64,000 bases of DNA from Devosia sp. 1566 (GCF_004005995.1 NZ_CP034767.1:3038001-3102000), one strand, 5' to 3'. Shown: positions 19,153 through 28,369, numbered from the stretch's first letter. Numbers and translations: made by a program. Notes: generated by a model from the sequence alone, not told the origin.

Positions 19153-19680
19153 TCATTGCGGCAGGTCCTGACCGAGGAGCACGACGGGTTGACCCACCAA
19201 CGTGCCCGTTTCTTCGAACGCCTGCCCCAGTTCAACGAAGCCGACCTTGCGCAACACCGCGAGTGAGGCGCTGTTGCTGACGAGAGCTCGGGAGCGGAGC
19301 GCGGTAAAGCCGGCCTGCTGTGCGGTCTGCACCACTGCCCGCGCCGCTTCCGTGCCATAGCCTTGTCCCCAGAAGGGCTCGCCCAACCAATACCCCAGTG
19401 CGGGGGGTTGTCCGTCCAGCAGATGCAGCCCGATCGTGCCGATGAACCGACCCTCGAGCTCGATCGCCCAAGCCCATTCTTCAGCACTGCGGGCAAGCTC
19501 CTCGACAAAAAAGACCGCGTCGCTTTCCCCGTACGGATTGGGAAGGCGGGTCAACACGGCAAGAAGGCGAGGGTTGTTGGCCAGTTCTGCAATGGCGGGC
19601 ACATGCGCGAGCGCAGGCGTGGTCAGCACCAGCCGGGTGGTGGTGAGGGTCGCCGGAAGACGCTGCCGTGGGCTGTCCAT
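19153..19680 (-). CDS. GNAT family N-acetyltransferase (RimJ/RimL-like), copy 1
   Basis: This 175-residue GNAT protein starts at the ATG at 19680 (MDSPRQRLPATLTTTRLVLT). The frame extends further upstream, but that part runs through the rpmA terminator. The motif GYWLGEPFWGQGYGTEAARA matches the downstream paralogue in the same position. The C-terminus reads VGFVELGQAFEETGTLVG. It lies just after the rplU-rpmA terminator and may be read from its own promoter or by readthrough. The acetylated substrate cannot be told from sequence. Confidence 0.86.
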   Translation of the reverse strand: MDSPRQRLPATLTTTRLVLTTPALAHVPAIAELANNPRLLAVLTRLPNPYGESDAVFFVEELARSAEEWAWAIELEGRFIGTIGLHLLDGQPPALGYWLGEPFWGQGYGTEAARAVVQTAQQAGFTALRSRALVSNSASLAVLRKVGFVELGQAFEETGTLVGQPVVLLGQDLPQ

Positions 19681-19690
19681 GTTGGGCTCC

Positions 19691-19728
19691 GAAAAAGCAA
19701 AAAGGGGAACCGGCGGACCGGTTCCCCT
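19691..19728 (-). terminator. Rho-independent terminator of rplU-rpmA
   Basis: Read on the - strand, GGGGAACCGG and CCGGTTCCCC form a perfect 10-bp stem with a 4-nt loop (19704-19727), followed by TTTTTGCTTTTT. It lies about 70 nt after the rpmA stop. Confidence 0.88.
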
Positions 19729-19796
19729 GTGCTTAGCTGTTGCGGCAGCGCCGAGGGGACCTGTCCCCCGGCAGCTTGCGTGCAAACGGCCGGTTC

Positions 19797-20063
19797 TTAC
19801 TCGGCGGCCAGCGCCGGCTCGACCGACACGAACACCTGCGACTTGGCGCGGGTGCGGAAGGCCACCTTGCCGTCAACCAGAGCATAGATCGTGTGATCCT
19901 TGCCCAAGCCAACACCAGTGCCGGGGTGCCACTTGGTGCCGCGCTGACGAATGATGATGTTGCCGGCGATCACTTCTTCGCCGCCAAACTTCTTGACGCC
20001 AAGACGGCGTCCGGCGGTATCACGACCATTGCGGGATGAACCGCCTGCTTTCTTGTGTGCCAT
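19797..20063 (-). CDS. rpmA: 50S ribosomal protein L27
   Basis: L27 reaches into the peptidyl-transferase centre of the large subunit. The 88-residue protein has the canonical N-terminus [15 protein letters not shown] with no cleavable leader, and the core [15 protein letters not shown]. It lies 12 bp downstream of rplU and is followed by a strong terminator. Confidence 0.98.
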   Translation of the reverse strand: MAHKKAGGSSRNGRDTAGRRLGVKKFGGEEVIAGNIIIRQRGTKWHPGTGVGLGKDHTIYALVDGKVAFRTRAKSQVFVSVEPALAAE

Positions 20064-20075
20064 GGTGCTTGGTCC

Positions 20076-20639
20076 TTATTCCTGATCGGCCTTGGGAGCG
20101 GCCTTTTTGGCCGCAGTCTTGCGGGCCGGCTTTGCGGTTTCGCCAGCGGCGTCGTCGGCAGCAGGGGCTGCGGCGGCCTTGCGCGAGCTCTTCTTGGCAG
20201 GCGCGGCGGCCTCGGCCTCAAAGGTCTCGACAGCCGGGATGCCAGCCTGGTTCTGCTCGCCAGCCGGTGCGGCTTCGCTCACGCTGGGTGTTGCCGTTTC
20301 GGTACGGGCCGGAGCTGTCAGGTTCGGCTGGGCGCCACCGGTCAGGATCTCGGTGATGCGCACGGTCGAGAGCAGCTGGCGGTGGCCGTTGCGGCGACGG
20401 TAATTGTGGCGACGGTTCTTCTTGAAGATGATGACCGTCTTCTGCTTGCGCGTTTCCAGCAGTTCGGCAGCAACAATTGCGCCTTCCACCAGCGGAGCGC
20501 CAACTTCGCCATCAACCATCAGCACCTGGTCAAAGGTCACGATGGTGCCGGCTTCGGCATCGAGCTTTTCGATCTTCAATACGTCATTGGCGGCAACTTT
20601 GTACTGCTTGCCACCGGTTTTGATCACTGCGAACGTCAT
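20076..20639 (-). CDS. rplU: 50S ribosomal protein L21 with Ala/Lys-rich C-terminal extension
   Basis: L21 is a large-subunit protein that binds 23S rRNA. Residues 1-103 are the ordinary L21 domain ([15 protein letters not shown], then [16 protein letters not shown]). A tail of about 84 residues follows, rich in Ala, Lys, Pro and Glu, and predicted to be disordered. Longer L21 proteins are known in rhizobia. The leader holds a promoter (20831-20859) and a hairpin next to the start codon. No good Shine-Dalgarno sequence is seen. Confidence 0.96.
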   Translation of the reverse strand: MTFAVIKTGGKQYKVAANDVLKIEKLDAEAGTIVTFDQVLMVDGEVGAPLVEGAIVAAELLETRKQKTVIIFKKNRRHNYRRRNGHRQLLSTVRITEILTGGAQPNLTAPARTETATPSVSEAAPAGEQNQAGIPAVETFEAEAAAPAKKSSRKAAAAPAADDAAGETAKPARKTAAKKAAPKADQE

Positions 20640-20645
20640 TCATCA

Positions 20646-20669
20646 ACCGGGTGCGTCAAACATCCCGGT
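20646..20669 (-). promoter_or_regulatory. Hairpin in the rplU leader next to the start codon
   Basis: On the - strand, ACCGGG and CCCGGT pair across a 12-nt loop, ending 6 nt before the rplU ATG. This position could occlude or present the ribosome-binding region. L21 leaders are autoregulatory in some bacteria, but whether this one is cannot be told. Confidence 0.35.
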
Positions 20670-20830
20670 CCCTGTTGTCGCGCTTTGCGGCGCCGCGACT
20701 ATTCCCCTGGGCGTTACACCCGGTGTCGCGGTCTTCATGCATGCCGGCGATCAAACCGGCGGGGAAGCCTTAAGCAGCGTTTTCAAACCAAAGCAGCGCA
20801 CCGGTTTGAGCCGGCGCGCATCGGGTTGTG

Positions 20831-20859
20831 CTTATCATGGCAAATAACGGCAGAGTCAA
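20831..20859 (-). promoter_or_regulatory. Sigma-70-type promoter of rplU-rpmA
   Basis: On the - strand, TTGACT (20859-20854) is followed after exactly 17 nt by GATAAG (20836-20831). That is 5/6 and 4/6 matches to the housekeeping consensus. It lies about 190 bp upstream of rplU, leaving a long leader with several GC-rich hairpins. Confidence 0.55.
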
Positions 20860-20875
20860 GGCTTGCGGGGCGGCC

Positions 20876-21664
20876 TCACGCCGCCTCTTCCCCTTCGGGA
20901 TACCAATTGGCCCGGCGCACTTCGACGCCTTCCTCGACCGCCGCTTCAAAGGCATCCAGATCGCTGCCGCGGTGATGATAGGGATACACAATGCCCGGCT
21001 TGAAGGTGTTCACGGCCTCGGCCGCTTGCTCGGGCGTCATCGTATAGGGCAGGTTCATCGGCAGGAAGGCGACGGCGATGTTTTCGAGCGCCAGCATTTC
21101 GGGCGTGGGCTCGGTGTCGCCGGCGACATACACGATGTCGTCCCCAAACTTGATAAGATAGCCGTTGCCGACGCCTTGCGGATGGTACTGCAGCCGGTCG
21201 GGCGAGGTGTTGTAGGCCGGGATGGCCGCGACGGGCAGACCGTTGAGAGAGCCCTCGTCGCCATTGGCCAGCGCCGTGGCATTAGCCTTGAGCGCCTCGG
21301 GCAACTTGTCGAACACTTCCTGGGTGGTCAGGATCGGAATGCCGCCGCCTGCAATGGCTTCGAGGGTGGGCACGTCGAAATGGTCACCATGACCATGGGT
21401 GATCAACACCGCGGTTGGTGCGGGCAGCTCGGCGTAAAGCTCGGCACCGCCCACGGGATCCACATAGATCACCTGGTCGTCATAGCCGAGCACGAGGCTC
21501 GCATGGCTGACGGGATGGATGATCACATCGCCGCCCGAAGTCGCCAGGCGATCGCCATCAAGCGTGCCTGCTTCCTGAGCAAAAGCCGGAGCCAGCGCCC
21601 CTGCCGCCCATGCCACCAGCGGCAACGCCGCCATTCCCGCCATCACTTCCCGCCGCTTCGCCAT
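20876..21664 (-). CDS. Metal-dependent hydrolase, metallo-beta-lactamase fold (UlaG-like), predicted Tat export
   Basis: The 262-residue protein starts at 21664, where GGGAG precedes the ATG. Its N-terminus MAKRREVMAGMAALPLVAWA is a twin-arginine-like signal, followed by an AFA cleavage site. The mature part has HxHxDH as THGHGDHFD, then AGDTEPTPEM. That is the pattern of the UlaG/L-ascorbate-6-phosphate-lactonase-like branch of the metallo-beta-lactamase fold. A periplasmic location is predicted, which is unusual for UlaG relatives that act on cytoplasmic sugar phosphates. The substrate is unknown. Confidence 0.85.
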   Translation of the reverse strand: MAKRREVMAGMAALPLVAWAAGALAPAFAQEAGTLDGDRLATSGGDVIIHPVSHASLVLGYDDQVIYVDPVGGAELYAELPAPTAVLITHGHGDHFDVPTLEAIAGGGIPILTTQEVFDKLPEALKANATALANGDEGSLNGLPVAAIPAYNTSPDRLQYHPQGVGNGYLIKFGDDIVYVAGDTEPTPEMLALENIAVAFLPMNLPYTMTPEQAAEAVNTFKPGIVYPYHHRGSDLDAFEAAVEEGVEVRRANWYPEGEEAA

Positions 21665-21781
21665 TCGCCGTCTCCCTTGGGTTCGTTGTCGAGCCTCAAC
21701 GTGAGGGGTAGCCGATTTGTTCGTTTCCGCACGACAATTTGAGCTAGATGCCGGAAACCCGCCGGCGCTCATGGATGGAGC

Positions 21782-23410
21782 CTAGCGGGAGTAACGCATC
21801 TCGGCCAAGTCGAGGTCACGAATGAGTTGCCGCGCGACCTCGCTTTTGAGCTTGCCGGTGCGCAGGCGCTGGCGGATTTCGGCGCGCTCGGCCCGCAAGG
21901 CGACAAGAACCAGCTCTTTTTCCACCCGCTCGTATTCGCTGCGCGAAATATCGAGCGCTTCCAGCTGCGAGTGGCCATCGAGCCGGCGCTGGTAGAGCTC
22001 GGCGAGCCGGGTGCCGACCGCCGCATAAACCGGGGCGTCGCTGCGCTCCTCGGGCACCTGGTCCAACGCCTTGCTTAGGGCCGCCAGGGCGGCGTCGGCC
22101 GCGGCACTGCGCGCATCGTCTTCCTGGGCCCGCGCACCCGATTCGGCCGGGACATCCAGATCGCGCAACAGGATGGGCAAGCCGATGCTGGCCACGATCA
22201 GGGAGGTGATGATGACGCCCATGGCGAGCAAGATCGCCAGATCGCGGGCGGGAAAGGCCGCCCCATCCAGCGTCGTGAGCGGCAGGGTCAGAATACCCGC
22301 CAGGGTAATGGCGCCGCGCACGCCGGCGAAGGACATGGCGGCGACCACACGCCAGTTGGGCGATTTGCGCGGCCCGGGCCCGCGAAAAAGTGTCAGCCGG
22401 AACGATACCCAGACCCAGGCGAAGCGCAAGGCGGCGAGGCCGGCATTGATCGCCACGATGTAAATGGCGAGCCACCAGACTTCCGCATGGCCAGTCAGAG
22501 CCACGGTTTCATGCGCGGCGCGGGCGATGCCGGGCAGTTGCTCGCCCAGCAGCACGAAAATCACGCCATTGGCGGCGAACTGGATCATGTCCCACACGGC
22601 ATTTCGTCGAATGCGGGTGGTCGCGCGGGTGCGCCCCGACGCCTCGAGCAGGCTCATGGTCAGCCCCGCCGCTACCGCCGCAAGGATGCCCGAGCACTGC
22701 ATATGTTCGGCGGCGAGATAGGCGGCAAAGGGGATGAGGAGGCTCACCAAGACCTTCGAGCCGGTGTCCTCACCCCAGCGCCCCGAGACCCGATCCTGGA
22801 GCCGGGTGATGAGCCAGGTCACGCCCACGCCGATGGCGATGCCCCCGAGCGCCAGCCACAGGAAGGTCAGCCCGGCATCATAAAGCGAGAAGGTGCCAGT
22901 GAGGGCCGCGGCAATGGCAAAGCGCAGGCAAACCAGGCCCGATGCATCATTGAGGAGGGATTCGCCATCCAGGATGTGCATCAGGCGCTTGGGGATCGGC
23001 ACGCGCTGGGCAATGGCGGACACGGCGATAGGGTCGGTGGGCGACAGCACGGCGGCCAGAGCAAAGGCCACCGCCAGCGGCATGGCGGGGATCAGCCAAT
23101 GGATGAAAAAGCCCATGCCCACCACAGTAAAGACCACCAGCCCGAGGGCCAGTTCCAGCACGGTGGAGGCGTCCTTGAGCAGATCTTCCTTGGGAATGCG
23201 CCAACCATCGAGAAACAGCAATGGCGGCAGGAAGAGGAGGAAGGACACGTCCGGATTGATCGTGATCCCCTGCCGCGTGCCGATGCTGAGCACCGCGCCA
23301 AAGGCAATCTGCACCAGGGGCACGGGAATGGGCCAGGGCAGCGCACGCGAGATGGCCCCGCTCAGCACCACGGCTAGCAATAGAACAAGGACTAGGGTGA
23401 CGTCTTGCAC
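21782..23410 (-). CDS. CPA1 family Na+/H+ antiporter
   Basis: This inner-membrane monovalent cation/proton exchanger has about 12 hydrophobic helices in residues 1-420 and a charged cytoplasmic tail. The family signatures are LSPTDPIAVSA and DGESLLNDASGLV, which hold the ion-binding ND pair. GTG at 23410 (VQDVTLVLVLLL) was chosen because the residues upstream of it look unrelated, and it gives 542 residues. It follows the metallo-beta-lactamase-fold gene's region without sharing an obvious operon promoter. The ion preference is unknown. Confidence 0.88.
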   Translation of the reverse strand: MQDVTLVLVLLLAVVLSGAISRALPWPIPVPLVQIAFGAVLSIGTRQGITINPDVSFLLFLPPLLFLDGWRIPKEDLLKDASTVLELALGLVVFTVVGMGFFIHWLIPAMPLAVAFALAAVLSPTDPIAVSAIAQRVPIPKRLMHILDGESLLNDASGLVCLRFAIAAALTGTFSLYDAGLTFLWLALGGIAIGVGVTWLITRLQDRVSGRWGEDTGSKVLVSLLIPFAAYLAAEHMQCSGILAAVAAGLTMSLLEASGRTRATTRIRRNAVWDMIQFAANGVIFVLLGEQLPGIARAAHETVALTGHAEVWWLAIYIVAINAGLAALRFAWVWVSFRLTLFRGPGPRKSPNWRVVAAMSFAGVRGAITLAGILTLPLTTLDGAAFPARDLAILLAMGVIITSLIVASIGLPILLRDLDVPAESGARAQEDDARSAAADAALAALSKALDQVPEERSDAPVYAAVGTRLAELYQRRLDGHSQLEALDISRSEYERVEKELVLVALRAERAEIRQRLRTGKLKSEVARQLIRDLDLAEMRYSR

Positions 23411-23678
23411 AGCCTTGGCCTTTCCCCTGACAGGGGCGAACGTCGCCGCCCCGACCCGCGTTGCACCAAAGGAAAGGCAAACGCACTGCCGGGCGGGCGC
23501 CCCGCCCATTTCGGCGGCAGTCCTTAGTGCCCCGTGAGTTGAATGGCTTGGTGTTTAGCGGATGGGGTGTGGCGAACTCCATCGGTTTGCTGCTTGCGGG
23601 GAGCAGAAGCACCACATAGGCTCCCCCTGCCGGACGGACACACAAGATGCCGCCGGCGACCCGTAACGGGAGGAACCC

Positions 23679-24623
23679 ATGGATAGACGCAGTTTTCTGA
23701 TGTCTTCGGTGGCGCTCGGCGCGCTGGCCGTTGCCAGTCCTGTCTTGGCGCAGGACCAATTGACCATTCTTGGATCGGTGCCCAACCTGGGCTTTCCGTT
23801 CTTTGTGCATATGCTCAACCAGATCAAGGCCGAGGCCGGCAACCAGGGTGTCGCGGTGATCGAGAGCGACGGGCAAAATTCTGCGCCCAAGCAGACCGCC
23901 GACATTGAATCGGCCATCGTGCAGCAGGTGGATGCGATCGTCATTTCCCCGCTTGACGTCAATGCGCTGGCGCCCGCCATCGAGCAGGCCATTGCGGCCA
24001 ATGTGCCCGTGGTGACCATCGACCGGCGCGTGGACGGGGTGGAAGGCATTCTGGCCCATGTGGGGGCCGACAATGTCAAGGGCGGCGAAGCCGAAGCGCA
24101 GGCGGTGGTGGACGCCTTCCCCGATGGCGCGACCATCTTCCACCTGCAGGGCCAGCCTGGGGCGGGTCCCGCCATCGACCGCAACAAGGGCGTGCACAAT
24201 GTGCTTGATGGCATGGCCGACAAATACAAGATCGTCTTCGAGCAAACCGCCAATTTTGCCCGCGACCAGGGATTGGCCGTGACGGAAGCCGGGCTCGCGG
24301 CCAATGGCAAGCCCGATGCGATCATCTGTGCCAATGACGACATGGCGCTGGGGGCGCTCGAAGCCTGCGCCGCTCGCGGCTTCACCGACGTCAAGATCTA
24401 TGGCTTTGACGCGCTACCCGAAGCGCTGGCTTCGGTGCGCGACGGGGGCATGGCCGGCACGGTCGAGCAGTTCCCCGGCGAGCAATCACGCGAGGCGGTC
24501 AAGATCGCGGTGGCCTATGCCAAGGACGGAACCGAGCCGGCCGAAACGCTGGTGCTGCTGACCCCCGTGGTCATCACCCAGGCCAATCTGGACCAGGCCG
24601 AACGCATCGGCGAAGCCGGCTAA
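23679..24623 (+). CDS. Ribose-type sugar ABC transporter, substrate-binding protein (Tat-type signal)
   Basis: This 314-residue periplasmic-binding-protein I fold protein is the RbsB type. The N-terminus MDRRSFLMSSVALGALAVAS matches the twin-arginine consensus (RRSFL) with a mild hydrophobic stretch, and cleaves after VLAQ. Export in folded form by Tat is therefore likely. GGGAGG lies just before the ATG. The mature part shows ESDGQNSAPKQTADIESAI and ICANDDMALGALEA, typical of pentose/hexose binders. It starts a three-gene operon with ATPase and permease. The ligand is unknown, and no catabolic gene or regulator is adjacent. Confidence 0.9.
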   Translation: MDRRSFLMSSVALGALAVASPVLAQDQLTILGSVPNLGFPFFVHMLNQIKAEAGNQGVAVIESDGQNSAPKQTADIESAIVQQVDAIVISPLDVNALAPAIEQAIAANVPVVTIDRRVDGVEGILAHVGADNVKGGEAEAQAVVDAFPDGATIFHLQGQPGAGPAIDRNKGVHNVLDGMADKYKIVFEQTANFARDQGLAVTEAGLAANGKPDAIICANDDMALGALEACAARGFTDVKIYGFDALPEALASVRDGGMAGTVEQFPGEQSREAVKIAVAYAKDGTEPAETLVLLTPVVITQANLDQAERIGEAG

Positions 24624-24695
24624 GCCGAATCCCGCCGGCCGGGGGCGAGGAGGCGCCCGGCCGGTTGCTTGCGCCAGACCCAGGAGGACAGGCCG

Positions 24696-26270
24696 ATGGC
24701 AGCTCTTGCCACGTCACAGCCGTCGACGCCGCCCCTGCTCGAAGTGATGGGGGTATCAAAACATTTTGCCGGTGTCGCAGCGCTCAGTGATGTGTCGCTA
24801 AATGTGCGCCCGGGCGAAATCCTGGGGCTTTTGGGAGAAAACGGGGCGGGCAAGTCCACCCTGCTCAAGATCCTCTCGGGCGCGCAGCCGCCCTCGAGCG
24901 GGCGCATCGTTTTTGCCGGGCAGGATTATCGGCCCGCAACGCCCCAGGCGGCCAAGCGCGCCGGGATTGTGACGATCTACCAGGAACTGAGCCTCATCCC
25001 GACGCTGTCGGTGGCCGAGAACATCTTTATCGGTCGCGCGCCGGTCGGACCGCTGCGCATCATCGACTGGGGCCGCATGCGCCAGGAAACCCGCAGCATC
25101 ATCGCGCGGGTGGGGCTCAGCATCGACCCCGATACGCCGGCTTCGGCGCTGTCGGTAGCCGAGCAGCAATTGGTCGAGATCGCCCGGGCGCTGTCGCTCG
25201 AAAGCCGACTGATCATCATGGATGAGCCGACCTCGGCCCTGACGGAGACCGAAGTCAGTCAGCTGCTCGCCATCATGGCCCGCCTGCGCGAGGAAGGCGT
25301 CGCCATCATGTTCGTCACCCACCGGCTCGAAGAAGCCTCGGCGATCTGCGATCGCATGACCGTGCTGCGCGACGGGCGACTGGCGGGGCATTTGCTGCGC
25401 GAAGGCGGACCCATCCCGCTGCTGCGGATCATCGAGAAGATGGTGGGGCGCGCGGCCTCCGAGCTTTATACGCGGCCGGCGCAGCGGCATGCCGCGGGCC
25501 AGGTGCGCCTCAGCGTGCGCGGCCTGCAGACCATCCGCGATCCCGAAGCGCCCCATGCCATCGTGCTGGCAGGCATCGATCTTGATCTCAAGGCCGGCGA
25601 GATCCTGGGGGTGGCGGGGCTGGTGGGCTCGGGCCGGACCGAGCTGGCGCGGGCCATTTTTGGCGCCGACCGCATTGCAGCAGGCACAATGAGGCTGGAC
25701 GGCCAAACCATTGCCCCCGCCTCACCGGCCCACGCCATCGCGCTGGGGATCGGGCTGGTGCCCGAAGACCGCAAGCACCAGGCCATCTTTCCCATTCTCT
25801 CGATCCTGCAGAATTTTTCCATCGCCACGCTTGAGGCTTATTCCAATCGCCTGGGGATCATGACCGAGCGGCGCGAACGTCAGGCCTTGGGCGAGTTCAA
25901 GAAAATGCTCTCGATCCGCATGGCCTCTCCCGACCAGCCCATTGCCGGACTTTCGGGCGGCAACCAGCAAAAGGTGATCCTGGCGCGCTGGCTGGCGCGA
26001 GACCCCAAGGTGCTGATCGTCGATGAGCCCACAAGGGGGGTGGATGTGGGCGCCAAGGCCGAGGTGCACCAGATCCTCGTGCAACTCGCGGCGCGCGGGA
26101 TCGCGGTGATGGTGATTTCATCCGAGCTCCCCGAGATCCTCGCGGTCAGCGATCGCATCGTCACCATGCGGCAGGGGCGCGTAAGCGGCACGATGCTGGC
26201 GACCGAGGCCACTGAAGAAAAGCTGATGGCGCTGATGGCGCTGGACCAGCCAGGGGGAGAACACCAATGA
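24696..26270 (+). CDS. Ribose-type sugar ABC transporter, double ATP-binding protein (RbsA/MglA-like)
   Basis: This fused tandem ATPase powers sugar uptake. ATG 24696 has AGGAGG 8 nt upstream and gives 524 residues. The first domain has Walker A GENGAGKST at about 47-55, signature LSVAEQQLVEIARA and IIMDEPTSAL. The second has the degenerate Walker A GLVGSGRTEL usual in this family, the signature LSGGNQQKVILARWL and VDEPTRGVDVG. Its stop overlaps the permease start as ATGA. Confidence 0.94.
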   Translation: MAALATSQPSTPPLLEVMGVSKHFAGVAALSDVSLNVRPGEILGLLGENGAGKSTLLKILSGAQPPSSGRIVFAGQDYRPATPQAAKRAGIVTIYQELSLIPTLSVAENIFIGRAPVGPLRIIDWGRMRQETRSIIARVGLSIDPDTPASALSVAEQQLVEIARALSLESRLIIMDEPTSALTETEVSQLLAIMARLREEGVAIMFVTHRLEEASAICDRMTVLRDGRLAGHLLREGGPIPLLRIIEKMVGRAASELYTRPAQRHAAGQVRLSVRGLQTIRDPEAPHAIVLAGIDLDLKAGEILGVAGLVGSGRTELARAIFGADRIAAGTMRLDGQTIAPASPAHAIALGIGLVPEDRKHQAIFPILSILQNFSIATLEAYSNRLGIMTERRERQALGEFKKMLSIRMASPDQPIAGLSGGNQQKVILARWLARDPKVLIVDEPTRGVDVGAKAEVHQILVQLAARGIAVMVISSELPEILAVSDRIVTMRQGRVSGTMLATEATEEKLMALMALDQPGGEHQ

Positions 26271-27283
26271 GCAGCACAACCGAACCAGTTCGGCGCAGCG
26301 GGCCCAATGGCTTTGCCATTGCCAAGCGCTTCGGCCCGCTGATCTTTCTCGTGGCGCTGATCGTGGTGTTCACCGCCATGAAGCCCAGCTTCATCGACCC
26401 CATCAATGTCTTCAACATCATGCGGCAAATCTCGATCACGGGACTGATCGCGCTGGGCATGACCTTTGTGATCCTGACCGCGGGTATCGATCTCAGCGTT
26501 GGTTCACTGCTGGCCCTCTGCGGCATGATCGCCGCCGTGGTGGCCAAAGGGGGCACGGCCAATTCGATGTCGCTGTCCGCTTCCGGATCGGCGGGTTTTG
26601 GCTGGTTCGCGGCGCTGCTTGCTGCGCTTGTGGTGGGCGCCCTATGCGGCGCGCTGCAGGGGCTGACTATCACCCGGCTCAAAGTGCCGCCCTTCGTCGT
26701 GACGCTTGGGGGCCTCACGATCTTTCGCGGGCTGACGCTCACCGTGTCCAATGGCGGGCCCATATCGGGGTTTGATCCGGCCATGCGCTGGTTCGGCACC
26801 GGCCTTGTGGGCCCCGTCCCCGTGCCGGTGATCATCTTTGCGGTGGCCGCGGTGCTGTGCCATCTGGTGCTGCGCTATACCCGCTATGGCCGCTCGGTAT
26901 ATGCGGTAGGCGGTAATGCGGAGGCAGCGCGGCTGTCGGGGTTGCGGGTCGATCGCATCCTTGTTTCGGTTTACGTGATCGTGGGGTTCTTCTCGGGCCT
27001 TGCCGCCTTTGTGCTGGCAGCGCGGCTCAATTCCGCCGAAGCGGTGGCGGGGGCCGGCTATGAACTGACGGTGATTTCAGCGGTGGTGATCGGCGGCACG
27101 TCGCTGTTTGGCGGCATCGGTAGCGTGGGGGGCACGGTGATCGGGGCGGCGCTGATCGGGGTGCTGCAGAACGGGCTGCAGTTCAACAATGTCTCGTCCT
27201 ACACCCAGAGCATCGTGATCGGGTTGATCCTGATCCTCGCCGTGGCTTTTGATCGCTGGCTCAAATCGCGGGCGCGGCTCTAG
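26267..27283 (+). CDS. Ribose-type sugar ABC transporter, permease (RbsC-like)
   Basis: This 338-residue inner-membrane permease has about 8-10 helices. The conserved TAGIDLSVGSLLALCGM block and the region GGTSLFGGIGSVGGTVIGA are hallmarks of the RbsC/XylH family. It is coupled to the ATPase gene by a 4-nt overlap and is the last gene of the operon. It converges with dinB only 6 bp away. Confidence 0.93.
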   Translation: MSSTTEPVRRSGPNGFAIAKRFGPLIFLVALIVVFTAMKPSFIDPINVFNIMRQISITGLIALGMTFVILTAGIDLSVGSLLALCGMIAAVVAKGGTANSMSLSASGSAGFGWFAALLAALVVGALCGALQGLTITRLKVPPFVVTLGGLTIFRGLTLTVSNGGPISGFDPAMRWFGTGLVGPVPVPVIIFAVAAVLCHLVLRYTRYGRSVYAVGGNAEAARLSGLRVDRILVSVYVIVGFFSGLAAFVLAARLNSAEAVAGAGYELTVISAVVIGGTSLFGGIGSVGGTVIGAALIGVLQNGLQFNNVSSYTQSIVIGLILILAVAFDRWLKSRARL

Positions 27284-27289
27284 GCAGGC

Positions 27290-28369
27290 TCAGTCCTGAA
27301 TCGGCAGGACCATCTGCTTGGGTGTGGCGGTGTTGCTGGAAGGCGTGAAGGCGGAGATGGTGACGCCCAGAAGGCGCACCGGTTTTTTGGGCGGAAAGGC
27401 CTGCGCCAGCAATTCGTCGACGGCCCGGGCCAGTTCGGCAGCGCTGCTGACCGGCTCGGGCCGGCTTCTGGCGCGGGTGATCTGCTCGAAATCGGCGAAC
27501 TTGACCTTCAAGGTGACGGTGCGGCCATAAAGCCCGCGCTTTTCGCCCCCCGCCCAGACCTTGTTGATCAGCGGCCGCGTCAGGGTGCGTGCTTCATCAA
27601 GGGTGGTGATATCCTGCCCAAACGTATCTTCGGCGCCGATAGATTTGCGCTCGCGATTGGGTTTGACTTCGCGGTGGTCGATTCCCTGGGCGAGGTCGAA
27701 CCAATATTGGGCCGAGCGCCCGAAATGGGCGACCATCTCGTCCATGTTTAAGGCGGCAAGATCGGCACCGGTCATGATGCCAAGCCGGTGCATACGCGCT
27801 GCGGTGGCGGGACCGACGCCGTGGAATTTCTCGATTGGTAGGGCGGCCACGAACTGGGCACCGCGCTCGGGGGGAATAACGAAATAATTGTTGGGCTTGC
27901 GGTAACCCGAAGCAATCTTGGCGAGGAACTTGTTGTAGCTGATCCCCGCCGAGGCATTGAGGCCGGTGACTTCCTTGATCCGGCTGCGAATTGTATTGGC
28001 GATATCCCGCGCGAGGCTAATGCCCTGCTTGTTCTGGGTGACATCGAGATAGGCCTCGTCCAGCGACAGCGGCTCGATCAGATCGGTATGCTCGCGAAAG
28101 ATCTCGTGGATCTGGGCGGAGACCGCGCGATAAACGTCAAAGCGCGGGGGCACGAAGATGAGCTCGGGGCATTTGCGCATCGCCGTGACGGAAGCCAGCG
28201 CCGAATAGACCCCGAAGGCTCGCGCCTCATAGCTGGCGGCCGCCACCACACCCCGCGCGGCGCCATGACCCACCGCGACCGGCTTGCCGCGCAGCTCGGG
28301 ATTATCGCGCTGCTCGACGGAGGCGTAGAACGCGTCCATATCGATATGAATGATCTTGCGGATGCTCAC
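27290..28369 (-). CDS. dinB: DNA polymerase IV (Y-family, DinB)
   Basis: DinB is an error-prone translesion polymerase. The 359-residue protein has the first metal-binding motif HIDMDAFYASVEQ (Asp10) and the catalytic SLDEAYLDV pair (Asp104, Glu105). The thumb, little-finger and helix-hairpin regions (FHGVGPATAARMHRLGI) follow. It ends with a clamp-binding-like QMVLPIQD tail, as expected for the sliding-clamp interaction. A UvrD-like helicase gene ends 71 bp upstream on the same strand. Confidence 0.95.
   Translation of the reverse strand: MSIRKIIHIDMDAFYASVEQRDNPELRGKPVAVGHGAARGVVAAASYEARAFGVYSALASVTAMRKCPELIFVPPRFDVYRAVSAQIHEIFREHTDLIEPLSLDEAYLDVTQNKQGISLARDIANTIRSRIKEVTGLNASAGISYNKFLAKIASGYRKPNNYFVIPPERGAQFVAALPIEKFHGVGPATAARMHRLGIMTGADLAALNMDEMVAHFGRSAQYWFDLAQGIDHREVKPNRERKSIGAEDTFGQDITTLDEARTLTRPLINKVWAGGEKRGLYGRTVTLKVKFADFEQITRARSRPEPVSSAAELARAVDELLAQAFPPKKPVRLLGVTISAFTPSSNTATPKQMVLPIQD

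Noticed and set aside
21782..24245. Frames overlapping the antiporter and sugar-binding protein genes (for example 22487-23377 + and 22947-24245 -)
   Set aside because: They cross real gene borders and their composition is low in hydrophobic order. No start signals support them.
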